Assembly (NCBI GenBank): GCA_017578085.1
Contig: PKQR01000155.1
Location: 1-5,242, forward strand
Direction: 5' to 3'
Length of the DNA stretch: 5,242 nt
Source of the DNA: Bacillota bacterium
Lineage (GTDB): Bacteria > Bacillota > Limnochordia > Limnochordales > ZCTH02-B6
The first letter of the stretch is position 1; the number at the start of each line of letters is the position of its first letter. The notes beneath the pieces are model-generated. The model had not been told where the DNA came from. It did no database searches and saw only the letters and a program-made list of their open reading frames with translations. Shown here piece after piece: positions 4,474-5,242 of the stretch. The position numbers were made by a program, and so were the translations under genes.

Positions 4474-5199
4474 GTGAGCGATCACAAGTCGATGGCCATG
4501 GCCGAACGGGAGCAGTACGTGCGGGACCTGTTCCGCCGCGTCGCTCCCCGCTACGACTTCCTCAACCGCCTGTTGAGCTTCCGCCGGGACGTGGGTTGGC
4601 GGCGGTTCACCGCGGCCAAGGCGGGCTTGACCCCGGGCGCGCGGGTGCTCGACATTGCCACGGGCACGGGCGATCTCGCTTTTGAGCTGGCCCGCTACGT
4701 GGGCAAAGAGGGCCAGGTCATCGGGCTTGATTTCGTTGAGGAGATGCTGGTGCGGGCCCGGGCCAAGGCCGAGGCGTACGGCCTCGCGGACGTTTGCCAG
4801 TTTGTGCAGGGAAACGCGTTGCACTTGCCCTTCCCCGACGACAGTTTCGACGCGGCCACCATCGCCTTTGGCCTCCGCAATGTGACGGACCGGGAGCGCT
4901 GCCTGGCCGAGATGCGGCGGGTGGTGCGGCCCGGCGGGCGGGTACTGGTGCTGGAGTTCTCCCGTCCCGTGTGGCCCGTCTTCCGTGAAATCTACTTCCT
5001 CTATTTCCGTTACCTGGTGCCCCTGATCGGCCGTCTTGTCCAAGGCGATCCCGACACGTACCGCTACCTGCCCGAAACCGTTATGGAGTTTCCGGACCAG
5101 GAGGCGCTCGCGGCCATGCTTCGGGCCGCCGGCTTGCGGGACGTGCATTACTACAATCTTACCGGCGGCATCAGCTGCCTGCACGTGGGTGTCGTTTGA
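4474..5199 (+). CDS. menG: Demethylmenaquinone methyltransferase (MenG/UbiE family)
   Basis: S-adenosylmethionine-dependent C-methylation of demethylmenaquinone to menaquinone, the last step of the pathway, at the inner face of the cytoplasmic membrane. The 241-residue product (numbered from GTG 4474) fits the family's 230-250. Motifs in order: YDFLNRLLS (27-35) with GWRRF (41-45), the SAM-binding loop VLDIATGTGDLA (58-69), GLDFVEEML, GNALHLPFPDDSFD, the UbiE signature FGLRNV (132-137), VVRPGGRVLVLEFSRP, and the C-terminal block with YRYLPETVMEFP and NLTGGISCLHVGVV. The start is GTG at 4474 because it lies 9 nt after AAGGGG; ATG at 4492 or 4498 would be shorter and lacks a comparable site, while the frame's earlier ATG at 4423 lies inside rex. 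It is co-transcribed with rex. Menaquinone rather than ubiquinone is inferred from the Gram-positive context. The older Bacillus name is menH. The pathway upstream (classical or futalosine) cannot be told from this window. Confidence 0.95.
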   Translation: MSDHKSMAMAEREQYVRDLFRRVAPRYDFLNRLLSFRRDVGWRRFTAAKAGLTPGARVLDIATGTGDLAFELARYVGKEGQVIGLDFVEEMLVRARAKAEAYGLADVCQFVQGNALHLPFPDDSFDAATIAFGLRNVTDRERCLAEMRRVVRPGGRVLVLEFSRPVWPVFREIYFLYFRYLVPLIGRLVQGDPDTYRYLPETVMEFPDQEALAAMLRAAGLRDVHYYNLTGGISCLHVGVV

Positions 5200-5204
5200 A
5201 GGGT

Positions 5205-5242
5205 GTGAGGCCGGTGCAGGTCGTGGAAGCGGTCCTGGCAGA
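5205..5242 (+). CDS. First codons of an unidentified next gene in the rex-menG operon (partial)
   Basis: Five bases after the menG stop a frame opens with GTG at 5205 (or GTG at 5214) and stays open to the window end, reading RPVQVVEAVLA, which looks like the start of a helix. AAGGG (5199-5203) or GAGG (5207-5210) could serve as its ribosome site; spacing favours GTG 5214. In such operons a further quinone-pathway gene would be natural, but a dozen residues do not allow a family call. Confidence 0.4.
   Translation, partial: MRPVQVVEAVLA

Noticed and set aside
4417..5184. 255-codon minus-strand open frame within menG
   Set aside because: Shadow frame; the plus strand carries the full set of UbiE/MenG motifs.

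Overview
The window looks like a chromosomal segment of a GC-rich (roughly two-thirds G+C by eye), endospore-forming, menaquinone-using member of the Bacillota. The inference rests on three things: spoVA genes (spore core dipicolinate transport) occur only in spore formers, Rex is the Gram-positive redox repressor, and MenG is a menaquinone enzyme. The GC content, GTG/TTG starts and strong AGGAGG ribosome sites fit deep, often thermophilic high-GC lineages (the Thermaerobacter, Symbiobacterium or Limnochordia kind), but the sequence alone does not fix the genus.

Layout. (1) Positions 1-1262, plus strand: the end of a spoVA operon, a 5'-truncated spoVAD followed at once by spoVAE. (2) Positions 1263-1707: about 445 bp with no credible gene, between convergent genes, nearly framed by a 15-bp inverted repeat (1296-1310 and 1686-1700, 14 of 15 pairing) and holding several GC-rich hairpins. 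(3) Positions 1708-2469, minus strand: an unnamed membrane-anchored protein with a long basic N-terminal tail and a shortened solute-binding-protein-like outer domain. (4) Positions 2470-2601: a divergent regulatory region. (5) Positions 2602-3714, plus: an HtrA/DegP-type membrane-anchored serine protease with one PDZ domain and an intact catalytic triad. (6) Positions 3715-3818: a compact intergenic region with a good vegetative-type promoter. (7) Positions 3819-5199, plus: rex and menG, 13 nt apart, evidently one operon, which probably continues into a gene whose first codons reach the window edge.

How the parts work together. SpoVAD and SpoVAE belong to late sporulation and germination. 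HtrA and the divergent SBP-like protein both face the outside of the membrane and may share a control region. Rex senses the NADH/NAD+ balance and sits directly upstream of the enzyme that makes the last step of menaquinone, which ties redox sensing to the respiratory quinone pool. Nothing here amounts to a defence system, CRISPR array, prophage or complete transposon. The least explained parts are the framed noncoding block and the compact SBP-like protein.
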